11,161 bases of DNA from Candidatus Eiseniibacteriota bacterium (GCA_030639555.1 DAOWCM010000043.1:1-11161); one strand, 5' to 3'; positions 1 to 6,908 are shown, numbered from the stretch's first letter. The notes: generated by a model not told the origin, from the sequence alone. Translations and numbers: made by a program.

Positions 1-549
1 ATACCAGTGGTTGATCTCGAGAGCTTCCCACGCGGGACCTGGGCTCGCGCCGGGCAAAGTGAACAGTGTTCCCCCTGCGTCGTAGGCAACGTAGAAAGCG
101 TTGTACGTCGTGGGGAGCTCCGGGTTCACCCAGCTCATCAGATGGATGACGACTCCCACGCCATTCCACAGCGAGAAGCTGCCGAGATACTGCGAAGACG
201 GGGCCGTTCCCATGAACGTCCCGCAGAAGTCGTAGGCAACCGTCTGGACGCCACCGGAGAAGTCGTTGTCGCGCTGGGCACGTGCGTAGTAATCGCCCGC
301 CGGTCCGGTTCCGCCGACGAACTCGAGTCCTCCGGTCGGGTTCTGCGGAAGTCCGAGCGCGTTACCAGCATAGGTGTAGACGAGGTAGTCCACACTCAGC
401 ACACCCCCAGGCAGATAGAAACCATCCTGTCCGGTGAGCACGGTGCCTGCAGGCGAGCCGACGATGTACTCAAAGCCGGACTCGTAGTCGGCACTCGCAA
501 TCGGGGCGGCGAGAAGGCACGCACACACTGCAATCGCTAGCGCTCTCAT
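1..549 (-). CDS. Secreted protein of unknown function, N-terminal part (runs off window)
   Basis: An open frame of 183 codons begins at the ATG at 549 and is still open at base 1, so the C-terminus lies outside the window. The start is supported by an AAAGGAGG ribosome site 7 bases upstream. Residues 1-20 form a clear signal peptide (MRALAIAVCACLLAAPIASA), so the product should be exported. The mature part begins DYESGFEYIVG, then GQDGFYLPGG, a Thr/Tyr/Gly-rich stretch and NPTGGLEF. It is rich in Gly, Tyr and aromatic residues and looks like a beta-sandwich, in the style of lectin/glucanase-like secreted proteins. That fold assignment is inference. No catalytic motif is visible. The nearest good promoter is about 320 bases upstream (870-898). 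No neighbour points to a role. The coding call rests on the signal peptide, ribosome site and protein-like composition. Confidence 0.8.
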   Translation of the reverse strand, partial: MRALAIAVCACLLAAPIASADYESGFEYIVGSPAGTVLTGQDGFYLPGGVLSVDYLVYTYAGNALGLPQNPTGGLEFVGGTGPAGDYYARAQRDNDFSGGVQTVAYDFCGTFMGTAPSSQYLGSFSLWNGVGVVIHLMSWVNPELPTTYNAFYVAYDAGGTLFTLPGASPGPAWEALEINHWY

Positions 550-869
550 TCTCCTGCCTCCTTTGGTTCGAGGATCGGTTCTCTCTCCTCCGTGAGCAGC
601 GACTCCGCCCTCGGTACCGCGCTCAACCACTCACACGAGGGATAGCCCGTCCTGCGGGGCGGGCCTCTGGCGACTCCCGCTGCTGTGGTTCCTGTTGCCG
701 TTGGGGTTGACGCCTGGAGTGAGAGCCGTTCTTTCATCGCACGAACCTCGTGCCGAGAAGGATGAGGCTCCGGAATCGAGATCGGAGAGGGAGGGCTCGT
801 CAAGTCCACTGGGAAGAGCTCGCGTCACCCTTCAACCGTCTGTGGCTCAGTCATGATTCGAGTGATTTG

Positions 870-898
870 ATCCTCGCAGCAGTTGCTGATATTGTCAA
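870..898 (-). promoter_or_regulatory. Sigma-70 type promoter, long leader to gene at 549
   Basis: On the minus strand a perfect -35 TTGACA (893-898) is followed after 17 bases by GAGGATC, preceded by TGC, which makes an extended -10 (870-875). The predicted transcript start is near 863, about 310 bases before the ATG at 549. The layout matches the promoters at 3092-3121 and 6434-6462. The only downstream gene is the secreted protein, so its mRNA would carry an unusually long 5' leader. Confidence 0.55.
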
Positions 899-1035
899 GG
901 ATATTCCATCGAACATGCACCGCCCCTCACTTGGCGCTTCCAGGCAGAGAGCCACAATCAGCCCGCGTTCGCACCGATGGCCATCCTGGTGCCGGCAGCG
1001 ACTCAGTTCCCGGCGTGCCGCGGGAGTGCCCAAGT

Positions 1036-1069
1036 TCGAAACTCGTCTACTGTGCCTCGCCATTATCGA
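1036..1069. repeat. 34-base conserved element, copy 1, fused to hairpin
   Basis: This block matches 6844-6877 at 31 of 34 positions, and all three differences are transitions. It begins TCGAAACTCGTCTACT and ends TTATCGA on the plus strand. Its ends form an imperfect inverted repeat (TCGAAA against TTATCGA, one bulged base). A perfect hairpin begins two bases later. In both copies the element lies beyond the hairpin when read from the upstream minus-strand gene. No similarity is seen outside the block and hairpin, so this is a discrete element and not a larger duplication. Confidence 0.75.
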
Positions 1070-1070
1070 G

Positions 1071-1096
1071 AGGGCCCGCTCATGGGAGCGGGCCCT
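1071..1096 (-). terminator. Strong hairpin downstream of TPR-sulfatase
   Basis: A perfect 11-bp stem (AGGGCCCGCTC with GAGCGGGCCCT) closes a 4-base loop, 81 bases after the stop codon at 1178. There is no run of T on either side, so it is not a textbook intrinsic terminator. Position and stability suggest transcript end formation or mRNA protection. The stem sequence differs completely from that at 6875-6908 although the adjoining 34 bases are conserved. Confidence 0.5.
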
Positions 1097-1177
1097 TCCC
1101 ATCTCACCGATCTTCGCGCAGGTCGTCTCTCCGCTCCCGCTCAATGACCGTGACCATGATCCACTCAGGGGGACAAA

Positions 1178-3073
1178 CTACTGCCCGGCGCCACGCATCG
1201 CTCCGCGCACCCGGGCCATATGCGGCTCGACTAGAGGCCGCAGCCGCTTCCCGTCGATCTGGAGGGCCTGCTCGTATTCCTGCATCGCGTCGTTCAATCG
1301 GCCCTCGATGCAGAACCGGTCCCCTCGAAGGACGTGGACGAACCCGTTCCCCGGGTCGGCGGAAGCCGCGACGGCGAGCGCCCTCTCCATCTCGTCAAAG
1401 CGCCTGAGCTTCATGAAGATCCGTGCCTGCGAGAGCGCGACCTCTGCGTCCGGCCGACGTTCGAGGAAGTCGCCGGCGGCGCGCGCCGCCTCCTCTTGAC
1501 GGCCCATGTGCTCGAGTATGATCATCTGTTGAAGCACTGTGTCCTTGAACAAGCCGCAGAGCTCCCGCGCTGCCTCGTTGGCCCGCAGAGCCTGCGCCAG
1601 CCGCCCGGCCCTCATGTGCCCGAACGCCTCGCCCATGAGCTCCTGGGCCCTGAGCACGGTAGACACGTCCGGGAGCGCGGCGCCTCCTCCGGAGGTGGTG
1701 GCGCTCACGTACCCGAGCGAGCGCAGTCGTTCGGCCTCCTCTGGATCGAGGACCCTTGCTCCTGAGGGGACGGTCTCGTCGAAGGTGGAGCTGACCGCTT
1801 TCAGCGCTCGGGTGAGCTCTTCCACCGCGTCGTCGGCCGCGGCGTACCGGTTCTCCAGCTCGTCGGGGTCTGCTCTGAGGTCGTAGTACTCGGGGGTTGG
1901 CCCCTGGACGAGCTTGTCGAGATGGCGCCTCATGCCGGTCAGCGGGCTCGCGTACGCCGAAAAGAACGGAAGCATCGTCTCAATGTACACGGCGCGCTCG
2001 GGCGGGGGAGTCTCGGTCACGAGTCCCATCCCATCGACGGGCGTGGTCACCGGCAGGCCGAGAAGTTGCTCAAGCGTAGGTCTCAGGTCCACGAGGCTCA
2101 CGACGCAGTCGCCGACCCTGTAGGCCGCGTCGAATAGAGTTGGGCACGAGAGGTAGAACACGACGCGCATCGTGGCCCCGTGCAGCAGCACGCCGTGCGT
2201 GTTCTCTCCGTGCTCACCCAGGCCCTCGCCATGATCGGAGACCACCACGATCAGTGTCTCGTCAGTCAGTTCCAGGGTGTCGAGTTCATCGACCAGGCGT
2301 GCGAGATGCAGGTCGGCGTAGGCTATCTCGCCGTCGTAAGGACGCTCACTGAAGCGCTCTTGCCTGGAGTACGGCGACTCATAAGGAACGTGCGGATCGA
2401 AGTAGTGCACCCACGCGAAGAATGGCCTCTCCTCCCGGCGCGACGACCGCTCCCTGAGCCAGCCGACGACGGCGTCCGTAACGGCCGCCGCATTGCGGCG
2501 ATCGACCACCGCGCTCGCCGGCGTGCCAGGAGGGCGCGTGACCGCGAACTCATACAGCCCGAACCCCTGGTCAAGGCCGTAACGCGCGTCCAATACGAAG
2601 GCCGATACGAAGGCCGCCGTCTCGTAGCCCTCGTCGGAGAGCGTCTCGGCCAGCGTCCGGTGCCGGGGATCGAGAACGAAGAGCCCGTTGTCCCTGATGC
2701 CGTGGTTGGGCGGATAGAGGCCGGTGAACATCGTGGCATGTGAGGGAAGCGTGGTTGGCGCGGGAGCCACTGCGTCCTCGAAGAGCGCGGCGTGCTGCGC
2801 CAGCGCATCGAGGGTCGGTGTCTCGGCGAGTTCGTAGCCGTAGCAGCCGAGTCTGTCGCTGCGGACAGTGTCGAGCGTCACCAGTAGCACGTTCATTCCG
2901 GCGGCGGCGCCCGGTTCAGCGAGCATGGAGAGAGATGCGACGAGCACTCCCTCGGTTCGCGTTTGGCTTTCGTTCCCGCAACCAGTGATTGCAAGAGCGG
3001 CTGCAGCCAGCGCCGCTACCAGGAAAAGCCGCGGCCGCACGGTTGGTGTTTGGCCTCGGACTTGCTCGCTCAT
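1178..3073 (-). CDS. Lipoprotein sulfatase-like hydrolase with C-terminal TPR repeats
   Basis: The 631-residue product is an alkaline-phosphatase-superfamily (sulfatase, PF00884 type) protein exported as a lipoprotein. Residues 14-32 form a signal peptide with lipobox ITGC (Cys32). The catalytic domain spans about 60-455: TLDTVRSDRLGCYGY at 67-80 with the metal-binding Asp68, HYFDPHVPY near 223, and the metal-binding SDHGEGLGEHG at 279-289. The usual nucleophile motif (C/S)-x-P-x-R reads Thr108-Leu-Pro-Ser-His112. The Cys/Ser needed for formylglycine is therefore absent and classical sulfatase activity is doubtful. The domain closes with RSLGYV, common at the end of this family. Residues 470-615 form about three to four TPR-like helical pairs, suggesting a protein partner. 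The start at 3073 has GGAGG four bases upstream and a promoter just behind it. The substrate is unknown; phosphoester or phosphotransfer chemistry with a Thr nucleophile is an inference. Confidence 0.9.
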   Translation of the reverse strand: MSEQVRGQTPTVRPRLFLVAALAAAALAITGCGNESQTRTEGVLVASLSMLAEPGAAAGMNVLLVTLDTVRSDRLGCYGYELAETPTLDALAQHAALFEDAVAPAPTTLPSHATMFTGLYPPNHGIRDNGLFVLDPRHRTLAETLSDEGYETAAFVSAFVLDARYGLDQGFGLYEFAVTRPPGTPASAVVDRRNAAAVTDAVVGWLRERSSRREERPFFAWVHYFDPHVPYESPYSRQERFSERPYDGEIAYADLHLARLVDELDTLELTDETLIVVVSDHGEGLGEHGENTHGVLLHGATMRVVFYLSCPTLFDAAYRVGDCVVSLVDLRPTLEQLLGLPVTTPVDGMGLVTETPPPERAVYIETMLPFFSAYASPLTGMRRHLDKLVQGPTPEYYDLRADPDELENRYAAADDAVEELTRALKAVSSTFDETVPSGARVLDPEEAERLRSLGYVSATTSGGGAALPDVSTVLRAQELMGEAFGHMRAGRLAQALRANEAARELCGLFKDTVLQQMIILEHMGRQEEAARAAGDFLERRPDAEVALSQARIFMKLRRFDEMERALAVAASADPGNGFVHVLRGDRFCIEGRLNDAMQEYEQALQIDGKRLRPLVEPHMARVRGAMRGAGQ

Positions 3074-3091
3074 GACGCCTCCGTTATTCTG

Positions 3092-3121
3092 ATCCTAGCA
3101 TGGCTCGGTCTCCTCGGTCAA
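3092..3121 (-). promoter_or_regulatory. Promoter of TPR-sulfatase gene
   Basis: On the minus strand TTGACC (3116-3121), an 18-base spacer ending in TGC, and TAGGAT (3092-3097) form a promoter with an extended -10. The start site would be near 3085, giving a leader of about 12 bases before the ATG at 3073. That supports both the promoter and the chosen start codon. Confidence 0.7.
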
Positions 3122-3541
3122 GCCGACGACCAGTACGGGTATCGACGAGACGTCGCAAGCGCCGCGATTGCCGGTCGCTGGTTCGTCGCTGGCCTTGCGC
3201 TGAGCCTCTCGGCGTCGCGAACCGTGGCGAGACCTCGCCCTCGTACGGTAGTAACCAGCTCTGTTCCAGCCTAGCCGGCAGGAGAGCGGTCTCTCCTGCG
3301 TCGTTCGTCATCCTGACATCGAGGGCCTCGCCACCTTCGGCTGTCAAGATCCAGTGAAGCGATTGCTCGTCACCAGGATTGTCGAATCGGAATGTGGACG
3401 CGAGCGGCTCACTTGGCTGCCGGGCTCCAGGCTCATGCCGCAAGACCTGAGGGTACACCTGAGCAGGTGGATCGGTCAGCCTGTCAACGGGCTCTTTCGG
3501 GGTGGATCAGTCCACGCTTCCGAGGGGTCGTTCGAGGTCGG
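3122..3541 (-). other. Intergenic region with a possible decayed coding stretch
   Basis: This gap separates the two sulfatase-like genes. A minus-strand frame from about 3505 to 3200 reads as plausible protein (for example FRFDNPGDEQSLHWILTA, then LPARLEQSWLLPYEGEV). Past about 3210 it turns into Arg-rich, non-protein-like sequence. It has no ATG at its head, no ribosome site, and no family I recognise. A perfect 9-bp hairpin with loop CGGT lies inside it at 3278-3299. The stretch could be a gene remnant or chance; I do not call a functional gene. Confidence 0.3.
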
Positions 3542-5530
3542 CTAGTCGAGGTATCCGAGGGTTCTCAGTGCCTCCTTCGTGCCCTCGTCCATCTCGGTCC
3601 GGCGGGTCTCCATCCTGCCGGCAAGCGCGTCCACGTTGATCGAAACGAGCTCGGACATGAGGGCGTTCCGAAGCTCGGGCATCTCGGTCGACAGGTCCTC
3701 CGTCTCGCCGGGATCGTTCGAGAGGTCGAACATCTGAACGCTCTCCCTGCCGCGTGACGTCGTGTGGACCAGCTTGTTGCGCCCCAACCTGATCGCCCTC
3801 GCATGCGCCTCCCCCGAGAAGCACTCGGCGTAGATGGGAGCGCCGCTCGGAGGCTCCTCGCTCGCTGCGAGGGCGGGCCAGAGGTTCCGTCCGACGAACC
3901 CGGCGGTCCCGATCGCGTCTCCAAGCCCGGCGGCCCCCATGAGGGTCGGCGCGAGATCGACGTGCCTCACCGCCGCTCTGATCCGCTTCCCGCCCTCGAG
4001 GTGCCGAGGGCACCACAGCACGAGCGGCACACGGATGAGCTCCTCGTAGAGCGAATGTCCGTGCTCCCACCCGCGGTGATCGTAGAATTCCTCTCCGTGG
4101 TCGGACGTGATCGCAACGAGGGTGTTCGCAGCAAGGCCACGCGACTCAAGTTCCCGGAGAAGACGGCCCAGCTCCTCGTCGAAGTACGCGATCGATCCAT
4201 CGTACTGCGCGACCAGGTTCGTAAGCTCCCGCTCCGAAAGGGGCGGGCCCTCGAAGAACGGGAGCATGTCCCTCACGGACGCCGGAAACTCCGTGAGTCT
4301 CCTTCCATCGTAGTCGGGATCGAAGCGCGTGTCGAATGGAGGAGGAGGCACGAACGGGGCGTGCGTCTCCATATAGTGGAGGTAAGCGAAGAAGCTCGCG
4401 TCGGGAGCCTCGTCGATCCACTCGAGGAAGGCCGAGTTCAAGGAGGCGCAGTCGGTGCCCTCGTAGGCCGGTCTCGCGCCCGCCCGCGGCACGAGGATCT
4501 CCACCGCCTCGAGGAAGCGTCGGACGCAGAGGAGCCTCGGCACCCTGAACCCGAGCGCCATGCTCGCCTGGCCCAACACGGTGCGCCGCATCACGGGAAT
4601 CCTCTCGAAATAGAAGAAGTCAACGCCTCGTCCGAAGCCGAAGAAGGGAGAGATCAACGGGTTCGCCGAGAAGATCGCCGTCCGGAGATTCCCTTTGCTC
4701 GCCTCCTCCATTAGGAGCGTCGCGCGCTCCGGAAGCGCGTCCTCCAGATACAGCACATTGTGGGTCGACGGATATAGGGACGTCACCATCGTCGCCGTCG
4801 ATTGTTTCGTGAGCGGCGCGTGCGCGTACGCCTCGAGGAAGAGCTGGCCCTCCTCTGCCAGGCGATCGACAGTAGGGGAGGTTCGCCGTTCGTATCCGTA
4901 GCAGCCGAGGTGGTCCGGCCTGAGGGCATCCGGGACGATGAGGACAACGTTCAGTCCTCCCACCTTCGGCACCCCCTGGGCCTCCTCGCCGCGCCCGCCC
5001 CCCGGCCGTGCCGCAGCTGCAACAACGAGGGCGACCGTGAGGACGATTCCGGCCACGACGAGCGGCGAGCCCGGGCGGAGGCCTCGGCCGGCGATCCTCC
5101 GGCGCGCCACCCGGAAGAGGGCGAAACCGAGGGCGAGGCACGCCAGGAGGAGGACGCCGTCGAAGAGGATCGAGATGCGCGAGAGCATCTCCGGAAGGAC
5201 GAACACGTTCATGTGAGCGCCGACGGTGACGAGCACGACGAGAAAGGAGACCGACGCGATGTGGAAGGCCTTCTCGTCCTCGGGACGCGGTCGCCGGCGA
5301 CGAACGAGCACGAGCACCTTCACGACGAGCCCGAGTGCCAGGCCAACGACCCCCCACAGTACGACGTGGAAGAAGGCGACGGGGAAGAGATCGCCGGGAG
5401 AGACGAGGTTGCTGCCCCTCCGGATCATGACGGCGGCCTCGACGAGCCCCGCGATGCCGCCCTCCACCGCTCCCAAGAGGAGCGGGTAGAGTACACTCAC
5501 GCCGCGCCCAGAGACTGCCGTCGCCTTCAT
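3542..5530 (-). CDS. Membrane-anchored sulfatase-like phosphotransferase/hydrolase
   Basis: The 662-residue product starts at the ATG at 5530, preceded four bases upstream by GGAGGAGG. Longer readings that extend 39 residues upstream have poor composition and no such site. Residues 11-36, 48-76, 88-113, 120-140 and 155-174 look like five membrane helices. The sulfatase/alkaline-phosphatase domain (about 193-660) then follows, probably facing the periplasm. Visible motifs are VLIVPDALRPDHLGCYGY (Asp201), HYMETHAPF near 385, SDHGEEFYDHRGWEHGHS from 476 and the closing LRTLGYLD. The nucleophile site aligns to Thr241-Lys-Gln-Ser, not Cys/Ser-x-Pro-x-Arg. A membrane anchor plus a Thr nucleophile is how lipoteichoic-acid synthases and lipid A phosphoethanolamine transferases are built. 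A surface-polymer or lipid transferase is therefore possible (inference), with a hydrolase as the alternative. It lies 468 bases upstream of the other sulfatase-like gene on the same strand. No good promoter is visible directly upstream. Confidence 0.9.
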   Translation of the reverse strand: MKATAVSGRGVSVLYPLLLGAVEGGIAGLVEAAVMIRRGSNLVSPGDLFPVAFFHVVLWGVVGLALGLVVKVLVLVRRRRPRPEDEKAFHIASVSFLVVLVTVGAHMNVFVLPEMLSRISILFDGVLLLACLALGFALFRVARRRIAGRGLRPGSPLVVAGIVLTVALVVAAAARPGGGRGEEAQGVPKVGGLNVVLIVPDALRPDHLGCYGYERRTSPTVDRLAEEGQLFLEAYAHAPLTKQSTATMVTSLYPSTHNVLYLEDALPERATLLMEEASKGNLRTAIFSANPLISPFFGFGRGVDFFYFERIPVMRRTVLGQASMALGFRVPRLLCVRRFLEAVEILVPRAGARPAYEGTDCASLNSAFLEWIDEAPDASFFAYLHYMETHAPFVPPPPFDTRFDPDYDGRRLTEFPASVRDMLPFFEGPPLSERELTNLVAQYDGSIAYFDEELGRLLRELESRGLAANTLVAITSDHGEEFYDHRGWEHGHSLYEELIRVPLVLWCPRHLEGGKRIRAAVRHVDLAPTLMGAAGLGDAIGTAGFVGRNLWPALAASEEPPSGAPIYAECFSGEAHARAIRLGRNKLVHTTSRGRESVQMFDLSNDPGETEDLSTEMPELRNALMSELVSINVDALAGRMETRRTEMDEGTKEALRTLGYLD

Positions 5531-5623
5531 CGATCCTCCTCCGGCCTCCGAGAGGTCGGCCTCGCTGGTCTCATCACTCGTTCCTCGATCCCGACAAGAG
5601 AGGGGTGTGTCGCTGCGAGTCTG

Positions 5624-5645
5624 GCGGCCGGCGCCCCGCGGCCGC
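5624..5645 (-). terminator. GC-only hairpin after isomerase remnant
   Basis: A perfect 7-bp stem (GCGGCCG with CGGCCGC) and an 8-base loop begin 12 bases beyond the remnant's TGA at 5658. It has no T tract. It may be the former terminator of the decayed gene, or it may sit in the leader of the membrane sulfatase gene. Confidence 0.25.
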
Positions 5646-5657
5646 AACTCCGGTGTC

Positions 5658-6280
5658 TCAACCCAGCGCTTCCGGGAGCTTTTCGAGACCGGCGCGAACG
5701 TCCGCGCCGAGATCGGACCGGATCACCCTTCGCCCCGTGCCGGGTAGCGCCTGCCGGTCCCCCGGTCCTGTGCGGCCTTTGGCACACCGGACAAGATCGC
5801 TGACTCCGGCATGCCTGGCACGTTGGGTATCGGGGCGTCGCGAAGCTCGCCGGCGATCAGCTGAACGAAGAGGCCGCTTCCACGATCGCCTCTGTGGAGC
5901 TGGCCCGTCGAGTGCAGGAAGCGCGGACCGTAGCCGATGGTCGTCGCAAGCCGACTCCCGTCTTGGTCGCGACGATGCACAGGGCCCGCTTCGGACAGAG
6001 GTGATCACTCTGCCGCAGGAGGGTGCTCTGATCGCTTGTGTCGAGAACGCCGAGCTCGAGCCCACCCTCGCTACGGAACGTCCTCTCAGAGAGCTCAAGT
6101 GCGAGGCTCGAGCCACCCATGTCCAGGACATGTGCGTGGGTGAAGCTCAGACTCGAGAGGTCGCAGGGCTACCTCCGGAGGCGAGCGCGGCGAGGGTGTC
6201 GTCAACGATCGGCTCATGCATCCCGAGCACGGCAGCCATGTTCTGGTCAGCGATCGTTTCCTCCGTCGATCCCCACGACC
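5658..6280 (-). pseudogene. Remnant of bifunctional transaldolase/glucose-6-phosphate isomerase (isomerase half)
   Basis: Three minus-strand frames carry, in the correct order, pieces of the phosphoglucose-isomerase part of the transaldolase-PGI fusion family. The first is SWGSTEETI onward (6278 to about 6165). A second frame follows with THAHVLDMGGSSLALE (the GMGGSSLAPEV substrate-loop motif), GVLDTSDQSTL and CIVATKTG (the SKSGTT-like motif), ending near 5970. After a jump, a third frame reads IGYGPRFLHSTGQLHRG, the family's hallmark C-terminal motif, up to about 5770. A last shift gives GRRVIRSDLGADVRAGLEKL and the TGA at 5658. Between the SKSGTT-like and GYGPRFLHSTGQ motifs the family has a few hundred residues, which are missing here. 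At least three frame changes and the deletion rule out a working enzyme. The transaldolase half is not seen. A good promoter remains at 6434-6462. Confidence 0.85.
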
Positions 6281-6433
6281 GAAAGCGGCCGCGAGCTCAC
6301 CCGCTGGTCCTTAGGAAAGTCCTGTACGTGTCACCGAGGGCCTACTACCGAAGATCAAGCCGCTCGAGCACCCCCAGACGTACGTCGCTGACTGGCCGGG
6401 CAAGCTCACTGGGAAAACCCTTGACTTTGGACG

Positions 6434-6462
6434 ATCCTAGCAGAAACGGTCCCCGATTTCAA
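6434..6462 (-). promoter_or_regulatory. Promoter upstream of the decayed isomerase gene
   Basis: On the minus strand TTGAAA (6457-6462), a 17-base spacer ending in TGC, and TAGGATC (6434-6439) form an extended -10 promoter like those at 870-898 and 3092-3121. Transcription would start near 6427 and run into the remnant, and perhaps on to the membrane sulfatase gene at 5530. No start codon with a ribosome site is evident between 6427 and 6290, so this may be a fossil promoter now serving the downstream gene. Confidence 0.5.
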
Positions 6463-6549
6463 GGAACGGTTCTCAATCAAGATTGAAGACCGCGACTCCG
6501 CTCGCTGCCGCGCCGGACCATGTCCTGTTCCGGTGTCCTGTCCGTTGAC

Positions 6550-6828
6550 TCAGTGCCGGGCATCGTCCTTCGGCGCAGATGAACCGGACGTCTGATCCAT
6601 CTCCGGCCACTCGTCCAGTCCGACCGTCTGATCGAACTCGGTGGCCGCCTGAGGCGGAGCGCGTGCCGCCAGCACCGCCGGTGGCACCGGTCGAGTTGGT
6701 CCGCCTTGGGCATGGTCGGGGACATCCCCCCCCTGGATGGCCGCATGCAGGTTCGCGGCACGAGCCGTTCACGCTCCTGGCGCTGCCTGTGCCATGGAGT
6801 GCAGCAACTCCCTTTCGCGCGGCTTCAT
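6550..6828 (-). pseudogene. Possible relic of a small protein gene with an internal TGA
   Basis: A 93-codon minus-strand frame reads MKPRERELLHSMAQAAPGA, then TGA, then continues with ARAANLHAAIQGGDVPDHA and an acidic tail (GLDEWPEMDQTSGSSAPKDD) to a final TGA. Composition on both sides of the internal stop is protein-like, unlike the other two frames. There is no ribosome site before the ATG at 6828, and the frame begins only 15 bases beyond the conserved 34-base repeat. I do not recognise a family. Chance is a real alternative; other genes here use TGA as stop, so recoding is unlikely. Confidence 0.25.
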
Positions 6829-6843
6829 GTCTAGGTCAAGAGC

Positions 6844-6877
6844 TCGAAACTCGTCTACTATGCCCCGCCGTTATCGA
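6844..6877. repeat. 34-base conserved element, copy 2, fused to hairpin
   Basis: This is the second copy of the block at 1036-1069, differing only at three transition positions. Its ends pair imperfectly (TCGAAAC against GTTATCGA with one bulge). The plus-strand 3' end overlaps the base of the hairpin at 6875-6908. As in copy 1, it follows a minus-strand gene and lies beyond the hairpin. Confidence 0.75.
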
Positions 6878-6908
6878 AGAGCCCGGTCCGTTCGGACCGG
6901 GCTCTTCG
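6875..6908 (-). terminator. Strong hairpin downstream of secreted protein gene
   Basis: A perfect 15-bp stem (CGAAGAGCCCGGTCC with its complement) closes the 4-base loop GTTC. It begins 43 bases after the stop at 6952. A CTCTT-type tract follows on the plus strand, so it could end transcripts in either direction. There is no long T run. Confidence 0.6.

Larger units (their letters stand above)
550..1177. other. Intergenic region without a convincing gene
   Basis: This 628-base gap lies between the stop of the TPR-sulfatase and the start of the secreted protein. It holds the promoter at 870-898 and the 34-base repeat plus hairpin at 1036-1096. Open frames across it have shadow-like, Arg/Pro/Ser-rich composition. 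One minus-strand frame (546-809) overlaps the ATG at 549 by four bases (ATGA), but its product is low-complexity and its internal ATG lacks a good ribosome site, so I do not call it a gene. Confidence 0.6.

Noticed and set aside
7..540. Plus-strand open frame of 177 codons
   Set aside because: Antisense to a minus-strand frame with a signal peptide and a strong ribosome site, which is the better coding call.
546..809. Minus-strand frame overlapping the ATG at 549 by four bases
   Set aside because: The overlap suggests translational coupling, but the product is Pro/Arg/Ser-rich and has no ribosome site; such frames are common by chance at this GC content.
750..1499. Plus-strand open frame of 249 codons
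   Set aside because: Arg/Ser/Pro-rich and overlaps the TPR-sulfatase C-terminus on the other strand; no ribosome site or domain.
5531..5647. 39-residue N-terminal extension of the membrane sulfatase
   Set aside because: The extension is Arg/Ser/Asp-rich, overlaps a GC hairpin, and the ATG at 5530 has a near-ideal GGAGGAGG site.
3764..5803. Long plus-strand frames (3764-4714 and 4802-5803)
   Set aside because: They are antisense readings of the membrane sulfatase gene, with charged, repetitive composition caused by its GC-rich codons.
5605..6486. Plus-strand open frame of 293 codons
   Set aside because: Antisense to the isomerase remnant, whose minus-strand motifs are unmistakable; the plus translation is low in hydrophobic residues and lacks any domain.
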